The notes below the pieces were generated by a model that was not told the DNA's origin, did not search any database, and saw only the letters and a program-made list of their open reading frames with translations. Of a DNA stretch of 64,000 nt, positions 7,960 to 16,724 are shown piece after piece. Where the stretch lies: NCBI GenBank assembly GCA_019116365.1, contig DXBT01000008.1:1-64000 (forward strand). The letters run 5' to 3'. Source of the DNA: Barnesiella merdipullorum (GTDB taxonomy: Bacteria; Bacteroidota; Bacteroidia; Bacteroidales; Barnesiellaceae). The number at the start of each line of letters is the position of its first letter. Position 1 is the stretch's first letter. A program made the translations under genes and the position numbers.

Positions 7960-8136
7960 TTACTCAACTACTTTCACCAGGTGTTTTACCTTCTCTACCA
8001 TGCCCAGGATTTGGGGGGTAGCGTCGTGTTCTACGACATGGTTGAGTTTTCTCAGGCCCAGTGCATCAAGTGTCTTCTTTTGTACAGCAGGGCAATTGAT
8101 GCGGCTCTTTACTTGTTTGATTTTTATCTTTTCCAT
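7960..8136 (-). CDS. rpmD: 50S ribosomal protein L30
   Basis: A 58-residue uL30 read directly from the sequence between rpsE and rplO: it begins MEKIKIKQVKSRINCPAVQK and ends VKHLVKVVE before TAA. The LDALGLRKLNH segment is the L30 family signature. It fits the standard order rpsE-rpmD-rplO, with 15- and 31-nt gaps. Confidence 0.96.
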   Translation of the reverse strand: MEKIKIKQVKSRINCPAVQKKTLDALGLRKLNHVVEHDATPQILGMVEKVKHLVKVVE

Positions 8137-8151
8137 TGCTTGTCCTCCGTA

Positions 8152-8670
8152 TTAACCTTTAAAGACTTTTTCTACAGAGATGCCTCTGTTTTTGGCGACG
8201 GTAGCCGCATCTCTCAGTTCGCACAAAGCAGCAATCGTGGCTTTCACCAGGTTGTGGGGGTTGGACGAACCTTTCGATTTGGCGAGCACGTCGGTGATAC
8301 CTACGCTCTCGAGAACGGCACGCATGGCACCACCGGCCTTTACTCCGGTACCCGGAGAAGCAGGTTTGATATACACGAGGGCACCGCCGAATTTGGCCAA
8401 CTGATCGTGGGGAATTGTGCCTTTAAGCACCGGTACTTTTACCAGGTTCTTCTTGGCGGCTTCCACGCCTTTGGCGATAGCGGTGGTTACTTCGCTCGCT
8501 TTTCCCAGGCCCCAGCCTACGATACCGGCTTCGTTGCCTACTACAACAATTGCCGAAAAGCTGAACGTACGACCACCTTTGGTTACTTTCGTTACACGGT
8601 TGATGGCAACCAGACGGTCTTTCAACTCGATGTCGTTTGTTGATTTTACTCTATTTATTTTTCCTGTCAT
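8152..8670 (-). CDS. rpsE: 30S ribosomal protein S5
   Basis: A 172-residue uS5, which acts in mRNA entry and decoding accuracy. The double-stranded-RNA-binding domain carries INRVTKVTKGGRTFSFSAIV and GNEAGIVGWGLGKASEV; the C-terminal domain carries SPGTGVKAGGAMRAVLE and GSSNPHNLVKATI. No ram-type change is obvious. It follows rplR by 5 nt. Confidence 0.98.
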   Translation of the reverse strand: MTGKINRVKSTNDIELKDRLVAINRVTKVTKGGRTFSFSAIVVVGNEAGIVGWGLGKASEVTTAIAKGVEAAKKNLVKVPVLKGTIPHDQLAKFGGALVYIKPASPGTGVKAGGAMRAVLESVGITDVLAKSKGSSNPHNLVKATIAALCELRDAATVAKNRGISVEKVFKG

Positions 8671-8675
8671 GACGA

Positions 8676-9017
8676 TTAAAATTTAAGGCCACCATTGCGG
8701 GCAGCATCAGCTAATTCTTTTACTCTCCCATGATACAGGTAACCGTTGCGGTCAAATACAACCGTGGTAATTCCGGCTTCCTGTGCTTTCTTGGCGATTG
8801 CTTCACCTACTTTGGCTGCCATCTCTTTTTTGGGAGCGGCTTCCATTCCTCTGGAGGAGGCGGCGGCAAGAGTTCTGCCGGTGAGGTCATCGACCAATTG
8901 CACATATATTTGCTTATTGCTTCTAAACACCGTCATACGGGGACGCTCGGCCGTACCGGAAACTTTGCCGCGTATGCGGGTTTTGATTTTGAGTCTTCTT
9001 TCTATCTTCGTTGTCAT
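8676..9017 (-). CDS. rplR: 50S ribosomal protein L18
   Basis: A 113-residue uL18, a 5S rRNA binder of the central protuberance. It has the basic N-terminus (MTTKIERRLKIKTRIRGKVS), RPRMTVFRSNKQIYVQLVDD, and the C-terminal FDRNGYLYHGRVKELADAAR signature. It lies between rplF and rpsE. Confidence 0.98.
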   Translation of the reverse strand: MTTKIERRLKIKTRIRGKVSGTAERPRMTVFRSNKQIYVQLVDDLTGRTLAAASSRGMEAAPKKEMAAKVGEAIAKKAQEAGITTVVFDRNGYLYHGRVKELADAARNGGLKF

Positions 9018-9036
9018 GATAATACCTGTTTAATGA

Positions 9037-9591
9037 TTATTTGGCACCTGCCGATTTTCCCGATTTTCTGCGGATTACCTCACCAACGAACTTGATACCT
9101 TTACCCTTGTAAGGCTCGGGCTTGCGCAGCGAACGGATTTTGGCGCATACCTGGCCAATCAGTTGCTTGTCGCACGATTCGAGAATAATCAACGGGTTTT
9201 TGTTTCTCTCCGATTTGGCTTCTACCTTGATTTCGGCAGGAAGTCTCAAGAAGATGGCGTGTGAGTAGCCGAGCGAAAGCTCGAGTACCTGGCCTTGGCT
9301 TTGGGCACGATAACCTACGCCCACCAGTTCCATCTCTTTCTTGTAACCCTCCGAAACACCTACCACCATGTTGTGGATCAAGGCACGGTAGAGACCGTGA
9401 AGGGCACGTGTCTGTTTCTCATCATTAGGCCGGGTCACATGAATTGCCCCGTCAACCATTTCAACTTTAATTTCGGGCGATACGGTCTGTGACAGCTCCC
9501 CTTTGGGTCCTTTTACCTTTACCTCATTTCCGGAGATAGTAACGGTAACTCCGGCGGGTACTACTATGGGCAATTTTCCTATTCTTGACAT
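9037..9591 (-). CDS. rplF: 50S ribosomal protein L6
   Basis: A 184-residue uL6 with two tandem L6 domains, located near the factor-binding site. Blocks seen are MSRIGKLPIVVPAGVTVTIS, VKGPKGELSQ, ELVGVGYRAQSQGQVLELSL and the C-terminal RKPEPYKGKGIKF-V signature. It is 20 nt downstream of rpsH. Confidence 0.98.
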   Translation of the reverse strand: MSRIGKLPIVVPAGVTVTISGNEVKVKGPKGELSQTVSPEIKVEMVDGAIHVTRPNDEKQTRALHGLYRALIHNMVVGVSEGYKKEMELVGVGYRAQSQGQVLELSLGYSHAIFLRLPAEIKVEAKSERNKNPLIILESCDKQLIGQVCAKIRSLRKPEPYKGKGIKFVGEVIRRKSGKSAGAK

Positions 9592-9610
9592 AATATATAC
9601 CTCCTTTTAA

Positions 9611-10006
9611 TTAGTAAATGTAACATAATACCTCACCGCCAATCTTCAGGTCGCTGGCCTCTTTGTTGGTCATCACGCCTTTCGAGGTGGAGAGAATTGC
9701 AATACCCAAACCATTCAATACACGCGGCATGTCTTTATAGCCGGTATAACGGCGCAAACCCGGGCTCGATATACGGATCAGCTTTTGGATTGCGCTCACT
9801 TTGTTTACGGGGTCGTACTTCAAGGCAATCTTGATGGTGCCTCGGGGACCGTCTTCTACAAACTTGTAATTGAGAATGTAGCCTTTTTCAAAAAGGATTT
9901 TCGTGATTTCTTTTTTCAATCTCGAGGAAGGCACTTCAACAACTCTGTGGTGAGCTTTGATGGCGTTTCTCAATCTTGTCAGATAATCTGCTATTGGATC
10001 TGTCAT
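9611..10006 (-). CDS. rpsH: 30S ribosomal protein S8
   Basis: A 131-residue uS8, a primary 16S binder and in many bacteria the spc-operon repressor. MTDPIADYLTRLRNAIKAHH and the C-terminal GLGIAILSTSKGVMTNKEA signature are intact. It follows rpsN by a 58-nt gap. Confidence 0.98.
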   Translation of the reverse strand: MTDPIADYLTRLRNAIKAHHRVVEVPSSRLKKEITKILFEKGYILNYKFVEDGPRGTIKIALKYDPVNKVSAIQKLIRISSPGLRRYTGYKDMPRVLNGLGIAILSTSKGVMTNKEASDLKIGGEVLCYIY

Positions 10007-10064
10007 ATAAAAATTTGTTTAAATTGATCCGGAGTCTCCGGACAATATTTAACACTAAAAATAA

Positions 10065-10334
10065 TTACCAGCTTGCTTTCTTTACGCCCGGGATAAGTCC
10101 TGCCGAAGCCATTTCGCGGAACTGAATACGAGAAATCCCAAACTGACGGATGTATCCTTTGGGACGACCGGTGATTTTGCAACGGTTGTGCAAACGTACA
10201 CGCGAGGCGTTTTTCGGCAACAGTTGAAGGGCTTCGTAATTGCCTTCTGCCTTGAGTTGTTTTTTCTTTTCGGCATATTTGGCAACCAGTTTGGCTCTCT
10301 TCACTTCACGAGCTTTCATCGATTCTTTTGCCAT
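10065..10334 (-). CDS. rpsN: 30S ribosomal protein S14 (zinc-free long form)
   Basis: An 89-residue uS14 of the long, C-minus type: the CxxC pairs of the ~61-residue zinc form are absent. RVRLHNRCKITGRPKGYIRQ-FG and the C-terminal ASAGLIPGVKKASW are typical. Its position between rplE and rpsH is standard. Confidence 0.97.
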   Translation of the reverse strand: MAKESMKAREVKRAKLVAKYAEKKKQLKAEGNYEALQLLPKNASRVRLHNRCKITGRPKGYIRQFGISRIQFREMASAGLIPGVKKASW

Positions 10335-10337
10335 ATC

Positions 10338-10895
10338 TTAGTCTTTTTTTGCGTTTTTAAAAGGTAAGCCAAATGCTTTGAGAAGAGCATACCCTTCCTC
10401 GTCGGTTTTGGCTGAGGTTACAAAGGTAATATTCATTCCCATAATTTTGGTAATACTATCGATATTTATTTCAGGGAAAATGATTTGTTCCTGAATTCCG
10501 AGGGTGTAGTTGCCTCGTCCATCGAGTTTGCTTTCGATACCTTTGAAGTCGCGGATACGGGGAAGAGATACGCGTACCAGACGCTCCAGGAACTCGTACA
10601 TGCGCTCGTGACGGAGGGTTACCATTACACCGATGGGCATTTTCTTACGCAGCTTGAAATTCGAGATATCTTTGCGCGAGAGGGTTGCCACTGCTTTCTG
10701 ACCGGTGATGGCCGTCAACTCGTTGATGGCGGTTTCGATGATTTTCTTGTCGGCCGTTGCTTCTCCAAGACCTTGGTTGATGACGATCTTTTTCAAAACG
10801 GGCACCTGCATGATCGACGAGTAGTTGAACTCTTTTTGCAGGGCGGGCACGATTTTTTCAAGATATTCTTTCTTCAGATTTGCGGTGTTGTTCAT
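10338..10895 (-). CDS. rplE: 50S ribosomal protein L5
   Basis: A 185-residue uL5 that contacts 5S rRNA and the P-site tRNA. Present are VLKKIVINQGLGEA, ITGQKAVATLSRKDISNFKL, GVMVTLRHERMYEFLERLV and GNYTLGIQEQIIFPEI. Its ATG overlaps the rplX stop by one base (TAATG), implying coupling. Confidence 0.98.
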   Translation of the reverse strand: MNNTANLKKEYLEKIVPALQKEFNYSSIMQVPVLKKIVINQGLGEATADKKIIETAINELTAITGQKAVATLSRKDISNFKLRKKMPIGVMVTLRHERMYEFLERLVRVSLPRIRDFKGIESKLDGRGNYTLGIQEQIIFPEINIDSITKIMGMNITFVTSAKTDEEGYALLKAFGLPFKNAKKD

Positions 10896-11215
10896 TACTT
10901 AATCTCCTCTCCTGATTTTTTGGAATAACGTATTGAAACGCCTGCTTCATTTTTCTTCCGGCCGATGCGGGTAGGTTTCCCGGTTTTCGGATCGAGAAGA
11001 TTCAAGTTGGAAATATGAATAGGAGCTTCTTTCTTCACTATACCTCCCTGGGGGTTTTTGGCATTGGGTTTGGTACTCTTGGATACCATGTTGATACCTT
11101 CTACGAGGGCGCGTTGCTCTTTTACCAACACGCTCAGCACACGACCGGTCTTGCCTTTGTCTTCGCCGGCGTTTACATAGACTGTATCTCCCTTTTTGAT
11201 ATGTAACTTGCTCAT
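10895..11215 (-). CDS. rplX: 50S ribosomal protein L24
   Basis: A 106-residue uL24, a KOW-domain assembly initiator at the exit tunnel. It begins MSKLHIKKGDTVYVNAGEDK with GKTGRVLSVL (KOW motif) and EGINMVSKSTKPN. Its stop shares one base with the rplE start. Confidence 0.97.
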   Translation of the reverse strand: MSKLHIKKGDTVYVNAGEDKGKTGRVLSVLVKEQRALVEGINMVSKSTKPNAKNPQGGIVKKEAPIHISNLNLLDPKTGKPTRIGRKKNEAGVSIRYSKKSGEEIK

Positions 11216-11236
11216 TTAATCTTTCACTTTATTCGA

Positions 11237-11602
11237 TTAAAGTACTTCGGGTGCCAACGACACGATTTTCATGTTTACGGCACGCAACTCTCTGGCTACC
11301 GGGCCGAAGATACGGCTACCGCGCAACTCACCCGCATTGTTCAACAATACACAGGCATTGTCGTCGAAGCGAATGTAGGAACCGTCCTGACGACGGATTT
11401 CTTTTTTCGTGCGCACGATAATGGCTTTCGATACGGCGCCTTTTTTCACATCGCTCGAGGGGATAGCGCTTTTGATCGCTACGACGATTACATCGCCTAC
11501 CGATGCATAACGGCGACCGGTACCGCCCAACACGCGAATACAAAGAGCTTCCTTAGCTCCGCTGTTATCAGCTACTGTAAGTCTTGATTCTTGTTGTATC
11601 AT
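11237..11602 (-). CDS. rplN: 50S ribosomal protein L14
   Basis: A 121-residue uL14 at the subunit interface (bridge B8). MIQQESRLTVADNSGAKEAL and the AVIVRTKKE-like/RFDDNACVLLN and GSRIFGPVARELR segments are family signatures. It lies 2 nt after the rpsQ stop in the conserved rpsQ-rplN-rplX run. Confidence 0.98.
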   Translation of the reverse strand: MIQQESRLTVADNSGAKEALCIRVLGGTGRRYASVGDVIVVAIKSAIPSSDVKKGAVSKAIIVRTKKEIRRQDGSYIRFDDNACVLLNNAGELRGSRIFGPVARELRAVNMKIVSLAPEVL

Positions 11603-11604
11603 AA

Positions 11605-11862
11605 TTACTTAGCTCTTTCGATGATTTCTACTACTCTCCATCTCTTTGTTTTGCTCAAAGGACGAGTTTCCATCAGCCGCACGGTATCACCGATGTTGCA
11701 TTCGTTCTTCTCGTCATGAGCATGGTATTTCTTCGTCTTGTTCACGAATTTACCATAGATCGGGTGTTTCTCTTTCCATTTCACGGTTACCGTGATGGTC
11801 TTCTCCATTTTGTTGCTGGAAACCACGCCGACTCTCTCTTTTCTTAAATTTCTACTTTCCAT
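11605..11862 (-). CDS. rpsQ: 30S ribosomal protein S17
   Basis: An 85-residue uS17, an OB-fold primary 16S binder. RKERVGVVSSNKMEKTITVT and the GDTVRLMETRPLSKTKRWRV block are diagnostic. It lies 17 nt after rpmC. Confidence 0.97.
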   Translation of the reverse strand: MESRNLRKERVGVVSSNKMEKTITVTVKWKEKHPIYGKFVNKTKKYHAHDEKNECNIGDTVRLMETRPLSKTKRWRVVEIIERAK

Positions 11863-11879
11863 CTTAGATATGTGGCTGA

Positions 11880-12077
11880 TTATTTTTTATTAAGTTCACG
11901 TTTGCGCAACTCGGTTTTCATGCGCGCAATCATCCTGCGTTCGTGAGTTATTTTAGCAGGACTGTCCAACGGCGAGATGCTGTGATTGATCTCCATTTGG
12001 TTGAGGGCAGCTACGGCTGCGTCCAATCTCTCTTGCAACTCTTTGGAGCCTAATTCTTTTACTTCTGCTTTTTTCAT
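11880..12077 (-). CDS. rpmC: 50S ribosomal protein L29
   Basis: A 65-residue uL29, a helical hairpin near the peptide exit that contacts SRP and trigger factor. It starts MKKAEVKELGSKELQERLDA and ends with the R-RMIARMKTELRKREL helix. Only 3 nt separate it from rplP. Confidence 0.96.
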   Translation of the reverse strand: MKKAEVKELGSKELQERLDAAVAALNQMEINHSISPLDSPAKITHERRMIARMKTELRKRELNKK

Positions 12078-12080
12078 AAC

Positions 12081-12512
12081 TTACACATTTTGACTGGCGT
12101 CGTAGTCACGACGTACAACGAACTTAGTAGTAATGGGAAGTTTCTGTGCTCCCAGGCGCAGGGCTTCCTTGGCGATCTCATAGGGTACACCTTCTACCTC
12201 GATAATAACACGACCCGGTGTGATGGGGAATACGAATCCTTCGGGATTACCTTTACCTTTACCCATACGTACATCGGCCGGTTTCTTAGTAATAGGTTTA
12301 TCGGGAAATATACGGATCCAAATCTGACCCTGACGTTGCATATAACGTGTTACAGCAACACGAGCGGCCTCGATTTGACGACCTGTAATCCATTTCGTAT
12401 CTAACGACTTAATGCCGAAAGAGCCGAAAGCCAGCTGGTTGCCTCGTTGGGCATTGCCCTTTTGGCGACCTTTTTGCTGTCTTCTGAATTTAGTTTTTTT
12501 CGGTTGTAACAT
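12081..12512 (-). CDS. rplP: 50S ribosomal protein L16
   Basis: A 143-residue uL16 near the A-site tRNA elbow. MLQPKKTKFRRQQKGRQKGN, GRQIEAARVAVTRYMQRQGQ, the RMGKGKGNPEGFV signature and LRLGAQKLPITTKFV are present. It follows rpsC by 14 nt. Confidence 0.98.
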   Translation of the reverse strand: MLQPKKTKFRRQQKGRQKGNAQRGNQLAFGSFGIKSLDTKWITGRQIEAARVAVTRYMQRQGQIWIRIFPDKPITKKPADVRMGKGKGNPEGFVFPITPGRVIIEVEGVPYEIAKEALRLGAQKLPITTKFVVRRDYDASQNV

Positions 12513-12526
12513 AGTTCAATTTTCGT

Positions 12527-13249
12527 TTAGCGGTTAGTTTTGGGTTTTCTGAAGCCCTTTTTCGGTCCTCCGTTACCACGGCCTTCTTTGGCGTTGTTGG
12601 TGTAGGCAGGAGCCAGGTCTTTCTTTCCGTAGATTTCGCCACGGCAGATCCAAACCTTGATACCGATGATTCCTACTTTCGTAAGAGCTTCTACCAAGGC
12701 ATAGTCAATATCGGCACGCAATGTATGCAGGGGGGTTCTGCCCTCTTTGTACATTTCGGAACGAGCCATTTCGGCGCCGTTCAAACGGCCCGATACTTGT
12801 ACTTTGATACCTTCGGCACCCATGCGCATCGTCGAGGCGATGGCCATTTTTACGGCGCGACGGTAGGCGATTTTGCCTTCGATTTGGCGAGCGATGTTGC
12901 TGGCCACGATTTCGGCGTCAAGTTCGGGGCGTTTTACCTCGTAGATATTGATTTGTACGTCCTTGTCGGTAATTTTCTTCAACTCTTCCTTGAGCTTGTC
13001 AACCTCTTGACCGCCTTTACCGATGATCAGGCCCGGACGAGCCGTGCACACGGTAATGGTTATCAACTTCAACGTACGTTCTATAACTATGCGCGAAACG
13101 CTGGCTTTTGCAAGACGGGCATTCAAATACTTCCGGATCTTGCTGTCTTCCAACAACCTGTCACCATAGTTTTTACCGCCATACCAATTGGAATCCCAAC
13201 CTCTGATGATTCCCAAACGGTTACTTATCGGATTTACTTTCTGTCCCAT
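12527..13249 (-). CDS. rpsC: 30S ribosomal protein S3
   Basis: A 240-residue uS3, part of the mRNA entry tunnel. It begins MGQKVNPISNRLGIIRGWDS. The type-2 KH domain contains PGLIIGKGGQEVDKLKEELK; the C-terminal domain contains GAEMARSEMYKEGRTPLHTL and IGIKVWICRGEIYGKKD. It is 7 nt after rplV. Confidence 0.98.
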   Translation of the reverse strand: MGQKVNPISNRLGIIRGWDSNWYGGKNYGDRLLEDSKIRKYLNARLAKASVSRIVIERTLKLITITVCTARPGLIIGKGGQEVDKLKEELKKITDKDVQINIYEVKRPELDAEIVASNIARQIEGKIAYRRAVKMAIASTMRMGAEGIKVQVSGRLNGAEMARSEMYKEGRTPLHTLRADIDYALVEALTKVGIIGIKVWICRGEIYGKKDLAPAYTNNAKEGRGNGGPKKGFRKPKTNR

Positions 13250-13256
13250 CCAGCAA

Positions 13257-13667
13257 TTAGTTTTTGTTATCGTTTTTATTTATTGTATCAACAAACAGTG
13301 TTACGTGATTCGAGCGTTTACGAATACGGTAACCTCTTCCTTGCGGAGCCGGACGAAGACGTTTCAACATCGCAGCGCAATCTACATAGATTGTCGAGAT
13401 GTACAATTCTCCGCTTTCGGCCTTGCGCTCGTTCTTTTGCTCCCAGTTGGCAATGGCCGAACGCAACAGTTTTTCCAGTCTTTGCGAAGCTTCTTTGTTC
13501 GAGAACTTCAATACACCCAGGGCTTTGAATACTTCCATGCCTCTTACCATGTCTGCGGCCAAGCGCATCTTACGGGGTGAGGTGGGAACGTTGTTCAACT
13601 TGGCGAAATATTGAGTTTTCAGAGCTTCCTTCCTTCTATTGGCTGATTCTCTTTTTCTTGCACCCAT
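13257..13667 (-). CDS. rplV: 50S ribosomal protein L22
   Basis: A 136-residue uL22 whose beta-hairpin lines the exit tunnel. NVPTSPRKMRLAADMVRGME and the hairpin region with LKRLRPAPQGRGYRIRKRSN are typical. The N-terminus has a short basic extension (MGARKRESANRRKEALK). No macrolide-type deletion is evident in the hairpin. Confidence 0.97.
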   Translation of the reverse strand: MGARKRESANRRKEALKTQYFAKLNNVPTSPRKMRLAADMVRGMEVFKALGVLKFSNKEASQRLEKLLRSAIANWEQKNERKAESGELYISTIYVDCAAMLKRLRPAPQGRGYRIRKRSNHVTLFVDTINKNDNKN

Positions 13668-13711
13668 TTTTCAATTCTTTAATTGTATTAAAACTCGCAT
13701 TCCCTCAGGCC

Positions 13712-13981
13712 TTATTTTTTCTTGTTACCTGCATGGCCGCGGAATGTACGCGTAGGAGCAAACTCGCCGAGCTTGTGGCCTACCATGTTTTCGGTAACAT
13801 ATACGGGAATAAATTTATTACCATTGTGTACTGCAAAAGTATGCCCTACGAATTCAGGAGAAATCATAGATGCGCGCGACCAGGTTTTGATCACCGACTT
13901 CTTGCCAGATGCCTCCATCGCGGCTACTTTTTTGTCCAGCTTCACACTGATATATGGGCCTTTTTTTAATGAACGACTCAT
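13712..13981 (-). CDS. rpsS: 30S ribosomal protein S19
   Basis: An 89-residue uS19 of the 30S head. MSRSLKKGPYISVKLDKKVA, TWSRASMISPEFVGHTFAVH and HKLGEFAPTRTFRGH are family blocks. It is 20 nt downstream of rplB. Confidence 0.98.
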   Translation of the reverse strand: MSRSLKKGPYISVKLDKKVAAMEASGKKSVIKTWSRASMISPEFVGHTFAVHNGNKFIPVYVTENMVGHKLGEFAPTRTFRGHAGNKKK

Positions 13982-14001
13982 GTTGTTGTCAATTTATCAG
14001 A

Positions 14002-14826
14002 TTACTTTTTCCTTCTTTCAATAATATACTTCGAAGAGTGTTTCTTCGGAGCTCTGGTCTTCAAACCTTTTGCATACAAGCCTTTTCTCGATCTGGGGTG
14101 TCCACCTGATGCACGTCCTTCACCACCACCCATCGGGTGATCTACAGGGTTCATCACAACACCACGGTTGCGAGGACGACGGCCCAACCAGCGCGAGCGT
14201 CCGGCTTTACCCGAGCGTTCGAGGGCGTGATCCGAGTTTCCTACGCTGCCGATCGTGGCTTTACAGGTTGCGAGGATTTTTCTGGTTTCTCCAGAAGGTA
14301 ATTTGATAATTGCATAATCGCCTTCTCTCGAAGTCAACTGAGCAAACGTTCCGGCCGAGCGTACCAAGAAGGCGCCTTGACCCGGACGCAACTCGATGTT
14401 GTGAATAACAGTACCGATAGGTATGTTTTTCAGAGGCAATGCATTTCCTACCTCAGGAGCTGCATTTTCGCCAGACATCAAGGTTGCTCCAACTTCCAAG
14501 CCGTTGGGTGCAATAATGTAACGTTTTTCACCGTCTGCATAGAACAACAGAGCGATACGGGCCGAACGGTTCGGGTCGTATTCGATCGTCTTTACAGTAG
14601 CGGGTACACCGTCTTTGTTTCTCTTGAAGTCGATCAATCTGTATTTTCTCTTGTGACCGCCGCCAATGTAGCGCATCGTCAAATGCCCTTCATTGTTACG
14701 ACCACCCGATTTTCTGACACCTCTTACAAGAGATTTTTCTGGCGCGCTAGCAGTGATTGTATCAAATGCACCAATAACTTTGTGTCTTTGCCCCGGTGTT
14801 GTGGGCTTTAATTTTCTTACTGCCAT
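14002..14826 (-). CDS. rplB: 50S ribosomal protein L2
   Basis: A 274-residue uL2, needed for subunit association and peptidyl-transferase activity. The C-terminal MNPVDHPMGGGEGRA segment holds the conserved His, and GRAGRSRWLGRRPRNRG precedes it. It is full length and 7 nt after rplW. Confidence 0.98.
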   Translation of the reverse strand: MAVRKLKPTTPGQRHKVIGAFDTITASAPEKSLVRGVRKSGGRNNEGHLTMRYIGGGHKRKYRLIDFKRNKDGVPATVKTIEYDPNRSARIALLFYADGEKRYIIAPNGLEVGATLMSGENAAPEVGNALPLKNIPIGTVIHNIELRPGQGAFLVRSAGTFAQLTSREGDYAIIKLPSGETRKILATCKATIGSVGNSDHALERSGKAGRSRWLGRRPRNRGVVMNPVDHPMGGGEGRASGGHPRSRKGLYAKGLKTRAPKKHSSKYIIERRKK

Positions 14827-14833
14827 TGTTTAA

Positions 14834-15124
14834 TTAGATATTGCTATAAAAATCAATAGTTTCTCCTTCTTTCAATGTAACCAAGGCTTTCTTATAAGCG
14901 GCCGTCATACCCGAGATGAGACCGGTCTTGGTGTAGCGGCTTTTGTTTTTGCCACGATAGTTCATCGTGTTTACCGATACGACCGTTACGTTGTACATCT
15001 CTTCTACGGCTTTCTTGATTTGCGCCTTATCGGCCTTCGGGTCCACGCGGAAACCATAGCGATTGTATTTCTCGCCCATGGCCGTCATTTTCTCTGTTAC
15101 GATAGGTTTAATTATTATTCCCAT
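14834..15124 (-). CDS. rplW: 50S ribosomal protein L23
   Basis: A 96-residue uL23 at the tunnel exit, the docking site for SRP and trigger factor. IIKPIVTEKMTAMGEKYNRY and the central VDPKADKAQIKKAVEEMYNV block are diagnostic. It is followed by rplB. Confidence 0.97.
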   Translation of the reverse strand: MGIIIKPIVTEKMTAMGEKYNRYGFRVDPKADKAQIKKAVEEMYNVTVVSVNTMNYRGKNKSRYTKTGLISGMTAAYKKALVTLKEGETIDFYSNI

Positions 15125-15142
15125 ATTTCAAGCCTCCTTACA

Positions 15143-15763
15143 TCAAAAGTTATTGATAGCAGCTACCGTTCCCTCTGTCAAAACCAAGGCGTTGTTGTTC
15201 AACACTTTGTAGGTATTGAGTTCCGATACTGTTATCACATTTGTTCCCGTAAGATTACGGGCCGACAAATATACGTTTTTATTTTGTTCCGGTAAAACCA
15301 AAAGTGACTTTTTATCAGCAACTTGCAAATTTTTCAGCAAGTTTACGAATTCCTTGGTTTTGGGGGCCTCGAAAGAGAAGTCTTCTACGACCACGATGGC
15401 ATTGTCCTGAGCCTTGTAAGTCAATGCCGATTTGCGGGCGAGTTCTTTCACTTTCTTGTTCAGTTTGAAACGGTAGTCGCGGGGTTTGGGACCGAATACA
15501 CGGCCACCACCGATCATTACCGGCGAATTGATATCACCGCTACGAGCGCCGCCCGTTCCTTTTTGTCTTTTCAGTTTGCGGGTACTACCCGATACTTCGC
15601 TTCTTTCTTTGGATTTGTGAGTACCTTGACGCAAGTTTGCCAAGTATTGTTTCACATCGAGATATACGGCGTGGTCATTGGGCTCGATTCCAAATACAGA
15701 ATCGGCTAAAACAACCTTCTTACCGGTGTCCTCACCTTTAATGTTATATACGCTCAGTTCCAT
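15143..15763 (-). CDS. rplD: 50S ribosomal protein L4
   Basis: A 206-residue uL4 whose long loop reaches the tunnel constriction. The loop is recognisable as LKRQKGTGGARSGDINSPVM then GGGRVFGPKPRDYRFKLNKK. In many bacteria L4 also represses the S10 operon. Its ATG overlaps the rplC stop by one base (TAATG). Confidence 0.98.
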   Translation of the reverse strand: MELSVYNIKGEDTGKKVVLADSVFGIEPNDHAVYLDVKQYLANLRQGTHKSKERSEVSGSTRKLKRQKGTGGARSGDINSPVMIGGGRVFGPKPRDYRFKLNKKVKELARKSALTYKAQDNAIVVVEDFSFEAPKTKEFVNLLKNLQVADKKSLLVLPEQNKNVYLSARNLTGTNVITVSELNTYKVLNNNALVLTEGTVAAINNF

Positions 15764-16377
15764 TATTTCTCAATTATTACGATTGAACCTTTACTTCCGG
15801 GCACCGATCCTTTGATGAGCAAAAGATTGTGTTCGGGTATTACTTTTAACACTTGAAGGTTTTGCACGGTTACACGGCTGTTACCCATCTGGCCGGCCAT
15901 ACGTGTGCCCTTGAATACGCGGGCAGGATATGAACATGCACCGATAGAACCGGGGGCACGCAAGCGGTTGTGCTGACCGTGAGTGGTCTGGCCTACACCG
16001 CCGAAACCATGACGCTTAACTACACCTTGGAAACCTTTACCTTTTGATACGCCGATTACATCTACGTAATCCGCACCTTCAAACAAATCGACGGCGATGG
16101 TGTCGCCCAATTTGTATTCGGTATCGAATTTGAACTCGGCCAAGTGTCTCTTGGGCGTTACGCCTGCTTTCTTGAAATGTCCGGCTTCGGGCTTCGTGGT
16201 GTGTTTATCTTTCTTGTCGATAAAGCCTACCTGTACAGCCTCGTAACCATCTTTTTCAACGGTTTTGATTTGCGTAACCACACAAGGACCAACTTCGATA
16301 ACAGTGCATGGTACGTTTTTACCCTCGGCACTGAAAACGGATGTCATTCCGATTTTTTTTCCTAATAATCCTGGCAT
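15763..16377 (-). CDS. rplC: 50S ribosomal protein L3
   Basis: A 204-residue uL3, an assembly initiator that reaches the peptidyl-transferase centre. MPGLLGKKIGMTSVFSAEGK and GKGFQGVVKRHGFGGVGQTT are diagnostic; the latter contains the Gln that is methylated by PrmB in many bacteria. Its stop overlaps the rplD start. Confidence 0.98.
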   Translation of the reverse strand: MPGLLGKKIGMTSVFSAEGKNVPCTVIEVGPCVVTQIKTVEKDGYEAVQVGFIDKKDKHTTKPEAGHFKKAGVTPKRHLAEFKFDTEYKLGDTIAVDLFEGADYVDVIGVSKGKGFQGVVKRHGFGGVGQTTHGQHNRLRAPGSIGACSYPARVFKGTRMAGQMGNSRVTVQNLQVLKVIPEHNLLLIKGSVPGSKGSIVIIEK

Positions 16378-16398
16378 TTCTACTTAATTTTTGTTGAA

Positions 16399-16704
16399 TC
16401 ACACTTTAATTTCTACATCTACGCCGCTGGGCAATTCCAATTTCATCAAGGCATCTACCGTCTTAGCCGTTGAGCTGTAAATGTCGATGAGACGCTTGAA
16501 CGAAGACAACTCGAATTGCTCTCTCGATTTTTTGTTTACGAAAGTCGAGCGGTTTACCGTGAAGATACGTTTGTGAGTAGGCAGAGGAATAGGACCGCTC
16601 ACTACTGCGCCCGTAGCTTTCACCGTCTTTACGATTTTCTCGGCCGACTTGTCAACCAAGTTGTGGTCGTAAGACTTCAATTTAATTCTGATTTTTTGGC
16701 TCAT
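16399..16704 (-). CDS. rpsJ: 30S ribosomal protein S10
   Basis: A 101-residue uS10 (NusE), which acts in the 30S head and in NusB-dependent antitermination. IRIKLKSYDHNLVDKSAEKI, GPIPLPTHKRIFTVNRSTFV and KSREQFELSSFKRLIDI are the conserved blocks. It follows fusA by 20 nt; no tuf gene lies between them. Confidence 0.98.
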   Translation of the reverse strand: MSQKIRIKLKSYDHNLVDKSAEKIVKTVKATGAVVSGPIPLPTHKRIFTVNRSTFVNKKSREQFELSSFKRLIDIYSSTAKTVDALMKLELPSGVDVEIKV

Positions 16705-16724
16705 ATTGATATTTGATGGTTTAA

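Noticed and set aside
7929..7967. Upstream start for rplO at 7967
   Set aside because: The extra 13 residues are not found in L15 and would overlap the 3' end of rpmD; the ATG at 7928 gives the conserved MDLSNLKP start.
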